Source: Nocardia arthritidis
GTDB taxonomy: Bacteria; Actinomycetota; Actinomycetes; Mycobacteriales; Mycobacteriaceae
Assembly (NCBI RefSeq): GCF_011801145.1
Contig: NZ_CP046172.1
Location: forward strand, 5,642,001-5,706,000
Direction of reading: 5' to 3'
DNA: 64,000 nucleotides
Shown: piece after piece, positions 1-8,411 of the stretch
How the letters are laid out: every line of letters begins with the position of its first letter
Position numbering within the stretch: position 1 is the first letter of the stretch
Notes under the pieces: generated by a model
Seen by the model: the letters and a program-made list of their open reading frames with translations, nothing else
What the model was told of the DNA's origin: nothing
The model's database searches: none
Translations under genes and position numbers: made by a program

Positions 1-45
1 GACGATATCGAAAAACAGTACGTCGTCGCTCAAACCACCACGCAC
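1..45 (-). CDS. LysR-family regulator, N-terminal fragment (partial)
   Basis: Only the first 15 codons are inside the window; the gene runs off the left edge. A GTG at 43-45 (minus strand) is preceded by a perfect AGGAGG at 51-56 with 5 nt spacing. The translation is M-RGGLSDDVLFFDIV, which fits the first helix of LysR-type winged-helix domains (a D-x-L-x-F-x-x-V pattern). It is divergent from a tartrate/D-malate dehydrogenase operon, the usual position of a DmlR- or TtuA-like LysR activator. The family call rests on 15 residues plus context and is tentative; that a gene starts here is better supported by the ribosome-binding site. Confidence 0.45.
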   Translation of the reverse strand, partial: MRGGLSDDVLFFDIV

Positions 46-129
46 GCGATCCTCCTGTCGATTGTTTCCGCTCGGGAAAGAGTCTCTTGCGCTCTCGGTA
101 CTATCGCCCGCCGGCTATCGGAGCCTACC

Positions 130-149
130 GTTGTGGGCCAGCCGACAAC
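130..149. promoter_or_regulatory. Palindromic candidate operator in the divergent promoter region
   Basis: The 20 bp here form an imperfect palindrome, GTTGT-n-GGC-nn-GCC-n-ACAAC, with 16 of 20 positions symmetric. It lies between the partial LysR-like gene and the tartrate dehydrogenase start. LysR proteins usually bind such dyads in the shared intergenic region, so it is a reasonable operator candidate. Function is inferred from symmetry and position only. Confidence 0.4.
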
Positions 150-185
150 AAAGCACGCGGCTCGTCAGCAAGGAGGTCCGCAACG

Positions 186-1265
186 ATGGGGACGATGCAT
201 CGAATCGCCGTCATTCCCGGTGACGGTATCGGGAAAGAGGTTGTCCCGGAGGGAATCCGGATATTGCGGGCCGCCGCGGCGGCCTACGATTTCACCGTCG
301 ATCTCGAATATTTCGACTATGCCTGCGCCGACTACTACACCGCGCACGGAAAAATGCTGCCGGACGGCTGGTTCGACGAATTGAAGCGGTTCGACGCGAT
401 CTTCTTCGGCGCCGTCGGCTGGCCCGAGGTCGTGCCGGACCACATCTCGCTGTGGGGCAGCCTGCTGCAGTTCCGGCGGCATTTCGACCAGTACGCGAAC
501 CTGCGCCCGGTGCGGCTGCTGCCCGGCGTCGCAGGCCCGCTGGCCGGGCGCGCGCCCGGCGATATCGATTTCTATGTGGTGCGGGAGAATACGGAGGGCG
601 AATACTCCAGCATCGGCGGGCGCATCTTCGAGGGCACCGAACGCGAAACCGTCCTACAGGAAACGGTGATGACCAGAACCGGGGTCGACCGCATCCTGAA
701 GTATGCCTTCGAATTGGCGGCCCGCCGCCCGCGCAGACATCTCACCTCGGCGACGAAGAGCAATGGGATTTCCATCTCCATGCCCTACTGGGACGAGCGG
801 GTGACCGAAATGTCCGCGGCCTATCCGGATATCACGGTGGACAAATACCACATCGATATCCTGACCGCGAATTTCGTCCTGCACCCGGACTGGTTCGACG
901 TGGTGGTGGCCAGCAACCTCTTCGGCGATATCCTCTCCGATCTCGGGCCCGCGTGCACGGGCACGATCGGTATCGCGCCGAGCGGAAATATCAACCCGGA
1001 ACGCCGCTTTCCCAGCCTGTTCGAACCGGTGCACGGTTCGGCCCCCGATATCGCGGGCCGCGGCATCGCCAACCCGATCGGCCAGATTTGGAGCGCGTCG
1101 ATGATGCTCGATCATCTCGGCGAGCACACCGCGGCCGCCGCCGTCCTCGCCGCGATCGAATCCGTGCTCGCCCAGGGCGGTAGCGCGCTCACCCCCGATA
1201 TGGGCGGCACCGGCACCACCGAATCGCTCGGCAAGGCGATCCGGGCCGCGCTCGAAATCCGGTGA
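186..1265 (+). CDS. Tartrate dehydrogenase/decarboxylase or D-malate dehydrogenase
   Basis: The 359-aa product belongs to the isopropylmalate/isocitrate dehydrogenase fold, TtuC/DmlA subgroup (E. coli DmlA is about the same length). Visible hallmarks are IAVIPGDGIG at the N-terminus, NLRPVRL and RENTEGEYS of the substrate and NAD sites, the catalytic-lysine region ATKSNGIS, the metal-binding aspartates in NLFGDILSDLGP, and EPVHGSAPDIAG. Family members oxidise D-malate or tartrate with NAD and Mn/Mg; with meso-tartrate they oxidise and decarboxylate to D-glycerate. The start at 186 is chosen for AAGGAGGT at 170-177; an upstream in-frame ATG at 87 lacks a ribosome-binding site. The transporter and glycerate kinase that follow favour tartrate, but D-malate cannot be excluded. 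Confidence 0.85.
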   Translation: MGTMHRIAVIPGDGIGKEVVPEGIRILRAAAAAYDFTVDLEYFDYACADYYTAHGKMLPDGWFDELKRFDAIFFGAVGWPEVVPDHISLWGSLLQFRRHFDQYANLRPVRLLPGVAGPLAGRAPGDIDFYVVRENTEGEYSSIGGRIFEGTERETVLQETVMTRTGVDRILKYAFELAARRPRRHLTSATKSNGISISMPYWDERVTEMSAAYPDITVDKYHIDILTANFVLHPDWFDVVVASNLFGDILSDLGPACTGTIGIAPSGNINPERRFPSLFEPVHGSAPDIAGRGIANPIGQIWSASMMLDHLGEHTAAAAVLAAIESVLAQGGSALTPDMGGTGTTESLGKAIRAALEIR

Positions 1266-1271
1266 GCCGAT

Positions 1272-2570
1272 ATGAGTTCCACGGACGAGACCGAGCGCAC
1301 CGCCCGGCACTGGATGCTCGACGGCGTTCCGCTGCTCGTGCCCGTCCTGCTCACCGCGCTGGTGCTGTTGGCCGGGCTGCGACATGCGGTGCCGGAGAAT
1401 ATGATCGGCGGGCTCGCGGTGATTGTCGGGCTCGGCGTGCTGCTCGGTCCGCTCGGCAACCGGCTGCCGGGCATCGCCAAAATCGGTGGCGGGGCACTGG
1501 TCTGCCTCATGGTGCCGTCGATCCTGGTGTACCTGCGGATATTCGACACCAGTACGGTGCGGGCCGTGACCATGCTGATGAAGCAGGCCAACTTCCTGTA
1601 CTTCGTGATCGCCACCCTGGTGGTCGGCAGCATCCTCGGCATGAATCGCAGGCTGATGGTCGGCGGGCTCATCCGGATCTTTCCGCCGCTGCTCACCGGA
1701 ACGGCCGTCGCCGTCGCGGTGGGTGTCGGTGTCGCGATGGCCTTCGGCTACGGATTCCATCGCTCGCTGTTCTATATCGTGGTGCCGATCATCGGCGGCG
1801 GCATCGGCGAGGGCGTGATACCGCTCTCCTCGGCGTATGCCTCCGCGCTCGGTGGAGAAGCGGGAAGCTATGTGGCGGAACTGGTTCCGGCCGCGATCAT
1901 CGGGAATATCGTCGCGATCGTCAGCGCCGGCGTGCTGCGCAGGCTCGGCGACCGGCGGCCGCGGCTCGACGGCGGCGGGCGGCTCGTGCGCGATCCCGCG
2001 CGTGAACCACTTGTGCCACAGGTTCATTCGCCATCCGTCGACCGGGAACCGAACTACGCGTTCGGCGTGCTCACCATCACCGCCCTCTTCGTCTGCGCCA
2101 CGCTGCTGGAGCAGCTGATACATCTGCCCGCGCCAGTGCTGGTGATCATTCTGTCGGTGCTGTGCAAACTGTTCGACATCGTGCCGGCGGCGGTCGAGGC
2201 CGACGTGCGGGCCGTATACGCGATCATCGCCCGCCACTTCATCTTTCCGACGATGATCGGGCTCGGCATGGTCTATCTGCCACTGAACAACGTGCTCGGT
2301 GTGCTGTCGCCCGGTTACGTGATCGCCTGCGCCGCGGTGGTCGTCGCCATGGCGCTCACCGGATTCCTCGTCGGCCGCGCCATCGCCATGTACCCGGTCG
2401 ACGCGGCACTGGTCACGGTATGTCACAGCGGTCTGGGCGGAACCGGCGACGTGGCAATCCTTTCCGCGTCGAACCGGATGAATCTCATGCCGTTCGCGCA
2501 GATCTCGACCCGGATCGGCGGTGTCGCGACGGTGCTCACCGCCACCTGGCTGATCCGCGTCCTCGACTGA
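1272..2570 (+). CDS. 2-hydroxycarboxylate transporter family (citrate/malate symporter-like)
   Basis: A 432-aa integral membrane protein with about 11 hydrophobic segments. The two glycine-rich re-entrant motifs typical of the 2HCT family (CitS, MaeN, CimH) are present: GGGIGEG in the first half and GLGGTGD in the second, in the expected inverted-repeat arrangement. Such transporters carry 2-hydroxydicarboxylates with Na+ or H+. It starts 6 nt after the dehydrogenase stop, so the two are co-transcribed and the dehydrogenase substrate is probably its cargo (tartrate or malate). A central hydrophilic loop separates the halves. Confidence 0.85.
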   Translation: MSSTDETERTARHWMLDGVPLLVPVLLTALVLLAGLRHAVPENMIGGLAVIVGLGVLLGPLGNRLPGIAKIGGGALVCLMVPSILVYLRIFDTSTVRAVTMLMKQANFLYFVIATLVVGSILGMNRRLMVGGLIRIFPPLLTGTAVAVAVGVGVAMAFGYGFHRSLFYIVVPIIGGGIGEGVIPLSSAYASALGGEAGSYVAELVPAAIIGNIVAIVSAGVLRRLGDRRPRLDGGGRLVRDPAREPLVPQVHSPSVDREPNYAFGVLTITALFVCATLLEQLIHLPAPVLVIILSVLCKLFDIVPAAVEADVRAVYAIIARHFIFPTMIGLGMVYLPLNNVLGVLSPGYVIACAAVVVAMALTGFLVGRAIAMYPVDAALVTVCHSGLGGTGDVAILSASNRMNLMPFAQISTRIGGVATVLTATWLIRVLD

Positions 2571-2642
2571 GCTGTGCGGTGCTGTTCGGTGCGGCTTCGC
2601 CGCAGGCCGTGGGCAGGAAAGGTGTCCCACCTTCGTGAGAAC

Positions 2643-2675
2643 TGTCCACGGCGACTTCGCAATTCGCCGTGGACA
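2643..2675 (+). terminator. Strong stem-loop between transporter and glycerate kinase
   Basis: A 12-bp perfect stem (TGTCCACGGCGA with its complement) closes a 9-nt loop. Two smaller perfect hairpins precede it, at 2590-2604 (TGCGGC stem, TTC loop) and 2619-2633 (AAGGTG stem, TCC loop). No U-tract follows, which is common in high-GC actinomycetes. It could terminate, attenuate, or stabilise the upstream message. Confidence 0.55.
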
Positions 2676-2709
2676 CCGCCCAATATTCGTGAGATCAGGA
2701 GAGTCGGTC

Positions 2710-3849
2710 ATGCGGGTGCTCGTCGCACCGGACAAGTTCAAGGGCAGCCTGCCCGCCGCGGCCGTCGCGCGGTGCCTGGCGCGCGGGCTCGCCGCGGGCG
2801 GGGCGCATCCGGTCGAACTGCCGCTCGCCGACGGCGGCGACGGCAGTGTCGCCGCGGCCGTCGCGGCCGGGTACACCGCGCACCCCGTGACCGTCGCGGG
2901 CGCGACCGGCCTGCCGCATCGCGGCCGGATCGCCGTCCGGGGCCGGACCGCGCTGGTGGAGGTCGCCGACACCTGCGGGCTTTCGACACTGCCGGGCGGG
3001 CGGCCGCGCCCGCTCGACGCGTCGAGTCTCGGATTCGGGCAGGTGGTCCGGCACAACCCGAATCGGCTCGTGCTCGCCCTCGGCGGCAGCGCGAGCACCG
3101 ACGGCGGGCTCGGCCTGCTCACCGCGCTCGGCGTGCGCTGCCTCGACGACGCCGGACACCCGGTCTACCCGCGCGGGCGGGCGCTGCACACGGTGGCGCG
3201 GATCAATATGGGGTCGGCGGTCACGCTGTCGGGTGTCGACCTGGTGGTGGCCTCCGATGTCACCAACCCGTTGACCGGTCCGAACGGGGCGGCGGCGGTT
3301 TTCGGTCCGCAGAAGGGCGCGTCGGCCGCGCAGGTGCACCGGCTGGATCGCGGGCTCACCCACCTCGTCGACGTTCTCACCGACTCCGGCTACCCGCGGG
3401 CTCGGGTGCTCGCGGCGGCAGCGGGTGCGGGCAGCGCGGGCGGGATCGGCTTCGCCGCGGCCCTGCTCGGCGCCCGCATAGTCTCCGGCGCCGAATTCTT
3501 CTTGGATCTACTGGATTTCGACGCCCACCTGGCCGCAGCCGACCTCGTGATCACCGGCGAGGGCTGCCTCGACGAACAGTCCACCCAGGGCAAACTGCCC
3601 ACCGCGGTGGCCCGCCGCGCGGCCCCGACCCCGGTGATCGCCGTCGCCGGGCGGCGTACCCTTTCTCGAAGCGACTGGGCTACATCGGGTTTCGCCGACG
3701 TCCATACACTTGCCGAGTACACGTCTGCCGATACGAGCCGGGATCCCGCGCTCACCGAGCAGCTGCTCAGCCGCATCGGCGAACGCATCGCCTCGTCCGT
3801 CCGCGCCGCCCCGAAACCCGTCGCGCCACAGGGATTTCCGACCGCATGA
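2710..3849 (+). CDS. Glycerate 2-kinase (GlxK/GarK family)
   Basis: A 379-aa protein, the usual length for family-I bacterial glycerate kinases. Motifs in order: APDKFKGS (residues 6-13), PLADGGDG, GGSASTDGG, DVTNPLTG followed by GAAAVFGPQKGAS, then GEGCLDEQSTQGK near the C-terminus. It phosphorylates D-glycerate with ATP to 2-phosphoglycerate, which enters glycolysis. The ATG at 2710 has AGGAGAG at 2697-2703; an upstream in-frame GTG extends into hairpin sequence and is less likely. It completes a tartrate to D-glycerate to 2-phosphoglycerate route with the two genes upstream, although hairpins separate it from them. Confidence 0.9.
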   Translation: MRVLVAPDKFKGSLPAAAVARCLARGLAAGGAHPVELPLADGGDGSVAAAVAAGYTAHPVTVAGATGLPHRGRIAVRGRTALVEVADTCGLSTLPGGRPRPLDASSLGFGQVVRHNPNRLVLALGGSASTDGGLGLLTALGVRCLDDAGHPVYPRGRALHTVARINMGSAVTLSGVDLVVASDVTNPLTGPNGAAAVFGPQKGASAAQVHRLDRGLTHLVDVLTDSGYPRARVLAAAAGAGSAGGIGFAAALLGARIVSGAEFFLDLLDFDAHLAAADLVITGEGCLDEQSTQGKLPTAVARRAAPTPVIAVAGRRTLSRSDWATSGFADVHTLAEYTSADTSRDPALTEQLLSRIGERIASSVRAAPKPVAPQGFPTA

Positions 3850-3863
3850 CCGAGCGGCGGTCA
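3847..3863. terminator. Hairpin built from two convergent stop codons
   Basis: TGACCG-AGCGG-CGGTCA forms a perfect 6-bp stem with a 5-nt loop. The left arm holds the glycerate kinase TGA and the right arm the TGA of the convergent minus-strand gene. The stem is short, so a terminator role is only possible. Confidence 0.35.
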
Positions 3864-4646
3864 CAGCTTGCGAGCGATCGCTTTACTCAGCGCGGCAATA
3901 TTTTTCGGGGTGATGCGGAACCAGAACGCGAGATAGCAACCGTTGGTGCGGAAGTCGGGGTTCTTGGCGATATAAACCCGCGCGGCTGGCTTTTCGAAGA
4001 AGGAATCCGGGTACTGGGCCAGCGTTTCCGGCGTCGTGTAGATGTCGACGAAGAACAGTCCCGTCTCGGGCCGGAACTCGTAGTGGTTGCGTTCGGCCCA
4101 GGCGAGCACCGCATCGCGGATAGCGCCCGCGTCGCCGGTCGTGCGTGCCGGATCGAACAGTTCGTACTCGGCGATCGCCCCGGTGAGCGAGACGAACCCG
4201 AACAGGCTCGCCAGCGAGGCCCGATAGTAGCGGGTGCGCGGATGCCGAATCCGGTGTTGCAGCAGGAAGATCAGCCCCGAGACCAGATGCAGTCCCCGGT
4301 TCCGGAACGCCGGATCCATCCGCAGTTTGCCGCCGGTGATGATGCGGCCGCCGGGTCGGGACGCAGGCATTGATCCCCAGAACTGGAAGCCGACGATCTC
4401 CCCCGTATCGGCCCGCCGGAAAACATGCACCACCTCGTTCGTCCGCGCATGCACCGCGAAGTGATCGAACTCCTCGGCCGCCAATCGGTTTGCCATCGCA
4501 TGCAATTCGCGCAGCCGCTGCTCGGTGAACTCGGAACGCCGCACCGACTCCATCCGCACCCGCACCCCACGCCTCGACGCGGCGAGCAGACCGGTGGCGA
4601 ACAGTTCGGCGGGACGGATGCGTATCGAACTCGGCATACCGACCAT
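3861..4646 (-). CDS. Uncharacterised protein, possible GNAT-like fold
   Basis: A 261-aa soluble protein I do not recognise firmly. Residues 30-130 have an alternating pattern reminiscent of GNAT acetyltransferases: a beta-strand FRRADTGEIVGFQFWG, then GKLRMDPAFRNRGLHL, which resembles the R/Q-x-x-G-x-G/A acetyl-CoA loop. The C-terminal half has many aromatic residues and no known catalytic motif. No signal peptide or membrane segment is seen. An alternative start lies at 4637. It is in the same orientation as the next gene upstream (4715-5440), with a 68-nt gap. Confidence 0.6.
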   Translation of the reverse strand: MVGMPSSIRIRPAELFATGLLAASRRGVRVRMESVRRSEFTEQRLRELHAMANRLAAEEFDHFAVHARTNEVVHVFRRADTGEIVGFQFWGSMPASRPGGRIITGGKLRMDPAFRNRGLHLVSGLIFLLQHRIRHPRTRYYRASLASLFGFVSLTGAIAEYELFDPARTTGDAGAIRDAVLAWAERNHYEFRPETGLFFVDIYTTPETLAQYPDSFFEKPAARVYIAKNPDFRTNGCYLAFWFRITPKNIAALSKAIARKL

Positions 4647-4714
4647 GATCGCCCGGCCGTTCGACGGATACGCTCCATTTCGGGGAACAACCTACGCGCA
4701 CAAGGCCCGTGGGG

Positions 4715-5440
4715 TCATACCGAATCCGAGGCAGCCGAATCATGCTGTCGCGATACCGATTCCAGTGCCGGATCGGCCGAATCTCCCAGCGCCGCCGAAT
4801 CTCCCAGCGCCGCCCGCTCGACGGCGCGCCGGGCGTTGGCGATCACGACCCGGCCGAGCGCCCGGTTGCCGACGCCGCCGATGATCGCGCCGAGTCCGGC
4901 GGGCAGCACCCGGCCGAAGATCAGCACACCGCGTTTGGCCAGGAACTGCACGAGGTAGCGCTTGGCGAACGAATCGTCCATCCGGCGCAGGCCCGGAATG
5001 CGGTCGGCCAGCCAGCCGGACCAGTTGCGCGCCGAACCCGCCGCATTCGTCTCGGCCAGCCTCATGCCGCCTTCGCCGAGCACCACGCCGAGCACCAGCT
5101 CGCGCCGATGCCGCTTATCCGGCGCGACGCCGTACGCGGCGGCCGTCGCGATCGTGAACAGCGCCGACACATCGAGGAAGAACGCGGCCTCGATACCCGT
5201 CGCCACCAGCCCGGCCAGCGTGCCGACACCGGGCACCGCCGCGATGACGCCGACCGCGACGCCGCTGGCGGTCACGGTCCACAGATAGCGGCGTTCCAGC
5301 CGACGCACCAACCGGTCCGCAGTGTCCGCAGGGTACATGCGGCGCAGCCGATCCACATATCGCGCCGCCATCGGCGACTGCCATCGGGCGGCGCGGTCCA
5401 GCAGCGCGATCGCCGACTTCTGTCCGACACCTTCGAACAT
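4715..5440 (-). CDS. Conserved membrane-associated hypothetical protein
   Basis: A 241-aa protein with a glycine/alanine-rich hydrophobic region at about residues 52-100, starting at WTVTASGVAVGVIAAVPGVG, and a second near residues 170-190 rich in Gly (GLGAIIGGVGNRALG). The layout recalls EcsC-like proteins, but I cannot make a firm family call. The C-terminus contains a tandem AALGDS hexapeptide encoded by an 18-bp direct repeat. No catalytic motif is visible. The ATG at 5440 has a weak AGGA upstream. Confidence 0.6.
   Translation of the reverse strand: MFEGVGQKSAIALLDRAARWQSPMAARYVDRLRRMYPADTADRLVRRLERRYLWTVTASGVAVGVIAAVPGVGTLAGLVATGIEAAFFLDVSALFTIATAAAYGVAPDKRHRRELVLGVVLGEGGMRLAETNAAGSARNWSGWLADRIPGLRRMDDSFAKRYLVQFLAKRGVLIFGRVLPAGLGAIIGGVGNRALGRVVIANARRAVERAALGDSAALGDSADPALESVSRQHDSAASDSV
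4781..4816. repeat. 18-bp tandem duplication inside a coding region
   Basis: Two near-identical 18-bp units, ATCTCCCAGCGCCGCCGA at 4781-4798 and a copy at 4799-4816 differing at the end, encode the duplicated AALGDS in the C-terminal tail of the preceding gene. It is in frame and looks like a recent slippage duplication. Confidence 0.7.
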
Positions 5441-5660
5441 CTGACCGTCCTATCGTCGAAACGAGCAATGATTGCTCCAAGTTTGCACAAATCGCTGCGG
5501 CATGACGAGCGCCACGATCAGAACATCGCACCGAATCCCCCGTGAACCGCCGACCGGGCGATACCCGGGCGGCGCGCCGGTAAACCCGCCCGCACCTCGC
5601 GGCTCGAGCGATTCCACGAGGTGGGTAGCGCTAGTGAACTGACCCGGCTACCCTTCATCC

Positions 5661-7910
5661 ATGACGGAATGGCAGCCGACGGCCTGCATCCTCTGCGAGT
5701 GCAATTGCGGGATCCAGGTCCTGCTCGGCCCCGACGGCAGATCCTTCGAGAAGATCCGCGGCGACAAACTGCATCCGGCCTCGGCCGGCTACACCTGCAA
5801 CAAGGCACTGCGGCTCGATCACTATCAGAACGGACGCACCGGCAGGATCACCGCACCGCTGCGCCGCCGTGCGGACGGCACATTCGAGGAAATCGACTGG
5901 GACACAGCCATTTCCGAGGTGACGGCGCGGTTGCTAGAGATCGGCGAGCGGCACGGCGGCGCATCGGTGTTCTATTACGGCGGCGGCGGGCAGGGCAATC
6001 ATCTCGGGGGCGCGTACGCCACCGCCACCATGGCCGCCTTCGGGATTCGCTACCGCTCCAGCGCACTGGCCCAGGAGAAGACCGGCGATTTCTGGGTCGG
6101 TGCGCGAATGGCCGGGCATCCGGTGCGCGCCGATGTCGAACATGCCGAGGTCGCGCTGTTCGTCGGCAAGAATCCCTATCAGTCGCACGGCTTTCCGCGT
6201 GCCCGCACGGTGCTGAAGGAGATCGCCCGCGACCCGGCACGGTCGATGGTGGTGCTGGATCCGGTGCGCACCGAAACCGCCGAACTGGCCGACTATCATC
6301 TGCAGCTGCGGCCGGGCACCGATGTGTACCTGCTCACCGCCATGGCGGCAATCCTGGTGCGCGACAACCTGATCGACACGCAATGGCTGGCCGAACACGC
6401 CGACGGCGTCGCCGAGGTACTCGCGGTGCTGCGTGCGGTGCCGATCGAAAAGTACTGCGCCATCGCCGATGTCGAGCTGGACCTGGTCACCGCGGCGACG
6501 CACCGGATCGGCCGCGCCGCCTCCGTCGCCGCGCTGGAAGATCTCGGCGTGCAGATGAACCGGTACTCGACGGTGGTGAGCTACGTCGAGAAACTGGTGT
6601 GGCTGCTCACCGGCAATCTGGCCAAACCCGGCACCCAATACGCGTTCACCGGACTGTCGAATATCGGTTTCGACCGCGGCCATCCGGCGGGCGCCGGCCC
6701 GAAGAGCCCGGTGGTGGGCGCGCCGATCGTCAGCGGGCTGGTGCCGTGCAATGTGATCAGCGAGGAGATACTCACCGATCACCCCGACCGGTATCGCGCG
6801 ATGTTCGTCGAGAGCGCCAATCCCGCGCATTCCCTTGCCGATTCGGCACGGATGCGGGCGGCGCTCGCGGAACTGGAGCTGCTGGTCGTCGTCGACGTGG
6901 CCATGACGGAGACCGCGCGGCTGGCCCACTACGTGTTGCCCGCTCCGACGCAGTTCGAGAAGTACGAGGCCACTTTCTTCAATTTCGACTTCCCGCGCAA
7001 CATCTTCCATCTGCGCCATCCCGTGCTGCCCGCGCCCGAGAGCGTGCTGCCGGAGCCGGAGATCCATGCCCGACTGGTCGAGGCGGCGGGCGCGCTGTCC
7101 GAGGACGATTACGCTCCCCTGCGTGCCGCGCTCGAACAGGGACGGGAGGCCTTCGCCATGGCGTTCCTCGGCATCATGGCCGACCGGAACAAGGCGAAAT
7201 ACGCTCCGGTGCTGCTGTATCGGACGCTCGGGCCGACACTGCCAGACGATGCCGCCGCGGCCGCACTGCTGTGGCTCGCCGCGTACAACTGTGTGCGCAA
7301 ATTCCCGCACAGCGTCGAACGCGCGGGCTACGGCACCGGCCTCACCGCCGGTGAGCGCCTGTTCGAGGCGATACTCACCGGCTCGCACGGCGTGGTGATC
7401 ACCGAGGACGACTACGACGAGACGTGGAACAGGCTGCGTGACAACAGGGTTCAGCTGAATATTCCGGAGCTGCTCGATGTCGTCGCGAATCTGCCCGAGC
7501 CGCTGGGCGATTCCGGCGAATGGCCGTTCGTGCTCGCCGCCGGTGAGCGCCGCGCGTTCACCGCGAACACCATCATCCGGGATCCCGAGTGGCGCAAGCG
7601 CGACGACGGCGGCGCGTTGCGCATCAGCGCCGCCGATGCGCAGCGCCTCGGCCTGTCCGCGGGCGACCGGGTGCGGCTGACCACCGGCCGCGGCAGCACG
7701 GAGGTCAGCGTCGAGCCCACCGACCGGATGCGCGCCGGACATCTGTCCCTGCCGAACGGCTTGGGGCTCACCGTCGTCGCCGCCGACGGCAGCGCCGTGA
7801 CCACCGGTGTCGCGCCGAACGAGCTGACCGCGGCGGACTCCCGCGACGAATGGGTCGGCACCCCGTGGCACAAGTACGTGCCCGCCAGGCTGGAGGCCAT
7901 CGACGCATGA
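5661..7910 (+). CDS. Molybdopterin-dependent oxidoreductase (formate dehydrogenase-like)
   Basis: A 749-aa DMSO-reductase-family enzyme. The N-terminal [4Fe-4S] ligands are C9, C12, C16 and C46, followed by K48. The central region (about 60-520) is the molybdopterin oxidoreductase domain, and residues from about 590 form the molydopterin-dinucleotide-binding beta-barrel (LSAGDRVRLTTGRG, then LSLPNGLG). There is no twin-arginine signal, so it is cytoplasmic. Substrate cannot be read from sequence; family members oxidise formate or reduce nitrate, DMSO and others. No iron-sulfur or membrane subunit is adjacent. Its stop overlaps the start of an HxlR regulator (ATGA), so the two are translationally coupled. 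It starts 20 codons after an in-frame shadow region and has a weak Shine-Dalgarno. Confidence 0.85.
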   Translation: MTEWQPTACILCECNCGIQVLLGPDGRSFEKIRGDKLHPASAGYTCNKALRLDHYQNGRTGRITAPLRRRADGTFEEIDWDTAISEVTARLLEIGERHGGASVFYYGGGGQGNHLGGAYATATMAAFGIRYRSSALAQEKTGDFWVGARMAGHPVRADVEHAEVALFVGKNPYQSHGFPRARTVLKEIARDPARSMVVLDPVRTETAELADYHLQLRPGTDVYLLTAMAAILVRDNLIDTQWLAEHADGVAEVLAVLRAVPIEKYCAIADVELDLVTAATHRIGRAASVAALEDLGVQMNRYSTVVSYVEKLVWLLTGNLAKPGTQYAFTGLSNIGFDRGHPAGAGPKSPVVGAPIVSGLVPCNVISEEILTDHPDRYRAMFVESANPAHSLADSARMRAALAELELLVVVDVAMTETARLAHYVLPAPTQFEKYEATFFNFDFPRNIFHLRHPVLPAPESVLPEPEIHARLVEAAGALSEDDYAPLRAALEQGREAFAMAFLGIMADRNKAKYAPVLLYRTLGPTLPDDAAAAALLWLAAYNCVRKFPHSVERAGYGTGLTAGERLFEAILTGSHGVVITEDDYDETWNRLRDNRVQLNIPELLDVVANLPEPLGDSGEWPFVLAAGERRAFTANTIIRDPEWRKRDDGGALRISAADAQRLGLSAGDRVRLTTGRGSTEVSVEPTDRMRAGHLSLPNGLGLTVVAADGSAVTTGVAPNELTAADSRDEWVGTPWHKYVPARLEAIDA

Positions 7911-8410
7911 AACGCACGACCTTCGCGAACTGGCCGTGTTCGGTGGCCCGCACCGTCGACCTGCTCGGCGACTGGTGGACGCCACTGATTCTGCGCGAAT
8001 CATTTTACGGCACAACACGTTTCGATGACTTCGAAAAGGTGCTCGGGCTGAGCAGGAATATACTCACCCAGCGGCTGGCGCGCCTGGTCGACGAGCAGAT
8101 GCTCGAACGGGTGCCGTATCAGCAGCGTCCGGTGCGCTACGAATACCGGCTCACCGACAAGGGCCGCGACTTCTTCCCCGTCCTCACCGCCATGATGCGG
8201 TGGGGCGACCGCTGGCTGGCCCCGGCGGGAGCGCCGATCACCCTGCACCACAACGCCTGTGACCACGACACCCATGCCGAGGTGGTGTGCGCACACTGCC
8301 GCGAACCGCTGCGCCACGGCGAGATGTCGGCACGGTTGGGTCCGGGCTTCCCGGACCGCCTCCGCGAAAAGACAACGACTATGGGTCGTTTCGCTGACGG
8401 AGATCGGTGA
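7907..8410 (+). CDS. HxlR-family transcriptional regulator
   Basis: A 167-aa protein with the HxlR winged-helix domain at about residues 8-100: CSVARTVDLLGDWWTPLILRE, then FDDFEKVLGLSRNILTQRL, LVDEQMLERV, and YRLTDKGRDFFPVL. A short C-terminal tail has H/C residues (HNACDH, then VCAHCREPL) that could bind a metal. HxlR proteins bind as dimers and respond to thiols, aldehydes or metabolites. The start is the ATG overlapping the oxidoreductase stop by 4 bp; it probably regulates its own operon. It is convergent with the next gene, with stops 1 nt apart. Confidence 0.85.
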   Translation: MKRTTFANWPCSVARTVDLLGDWWTPLILRESFYGTTRFDDFEKVLGLSRNILTQRLARLVDEQMLERVPYQQRPVRYEYRLTDKGRDFFPVLTAMMRWGDRWLAPAGAPITLHHNACDHDTHAEVVCAHCREPLRHGEMSARLGPGFPDRLREKTTTMGRFADGDR

Positions 8411-8411
8411 T

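Noticed and set aside
654..3122. A long minus-strand frame over the tartrate operon
   Set aside because: Antisense to three well-supported genes, with no domain pattern.
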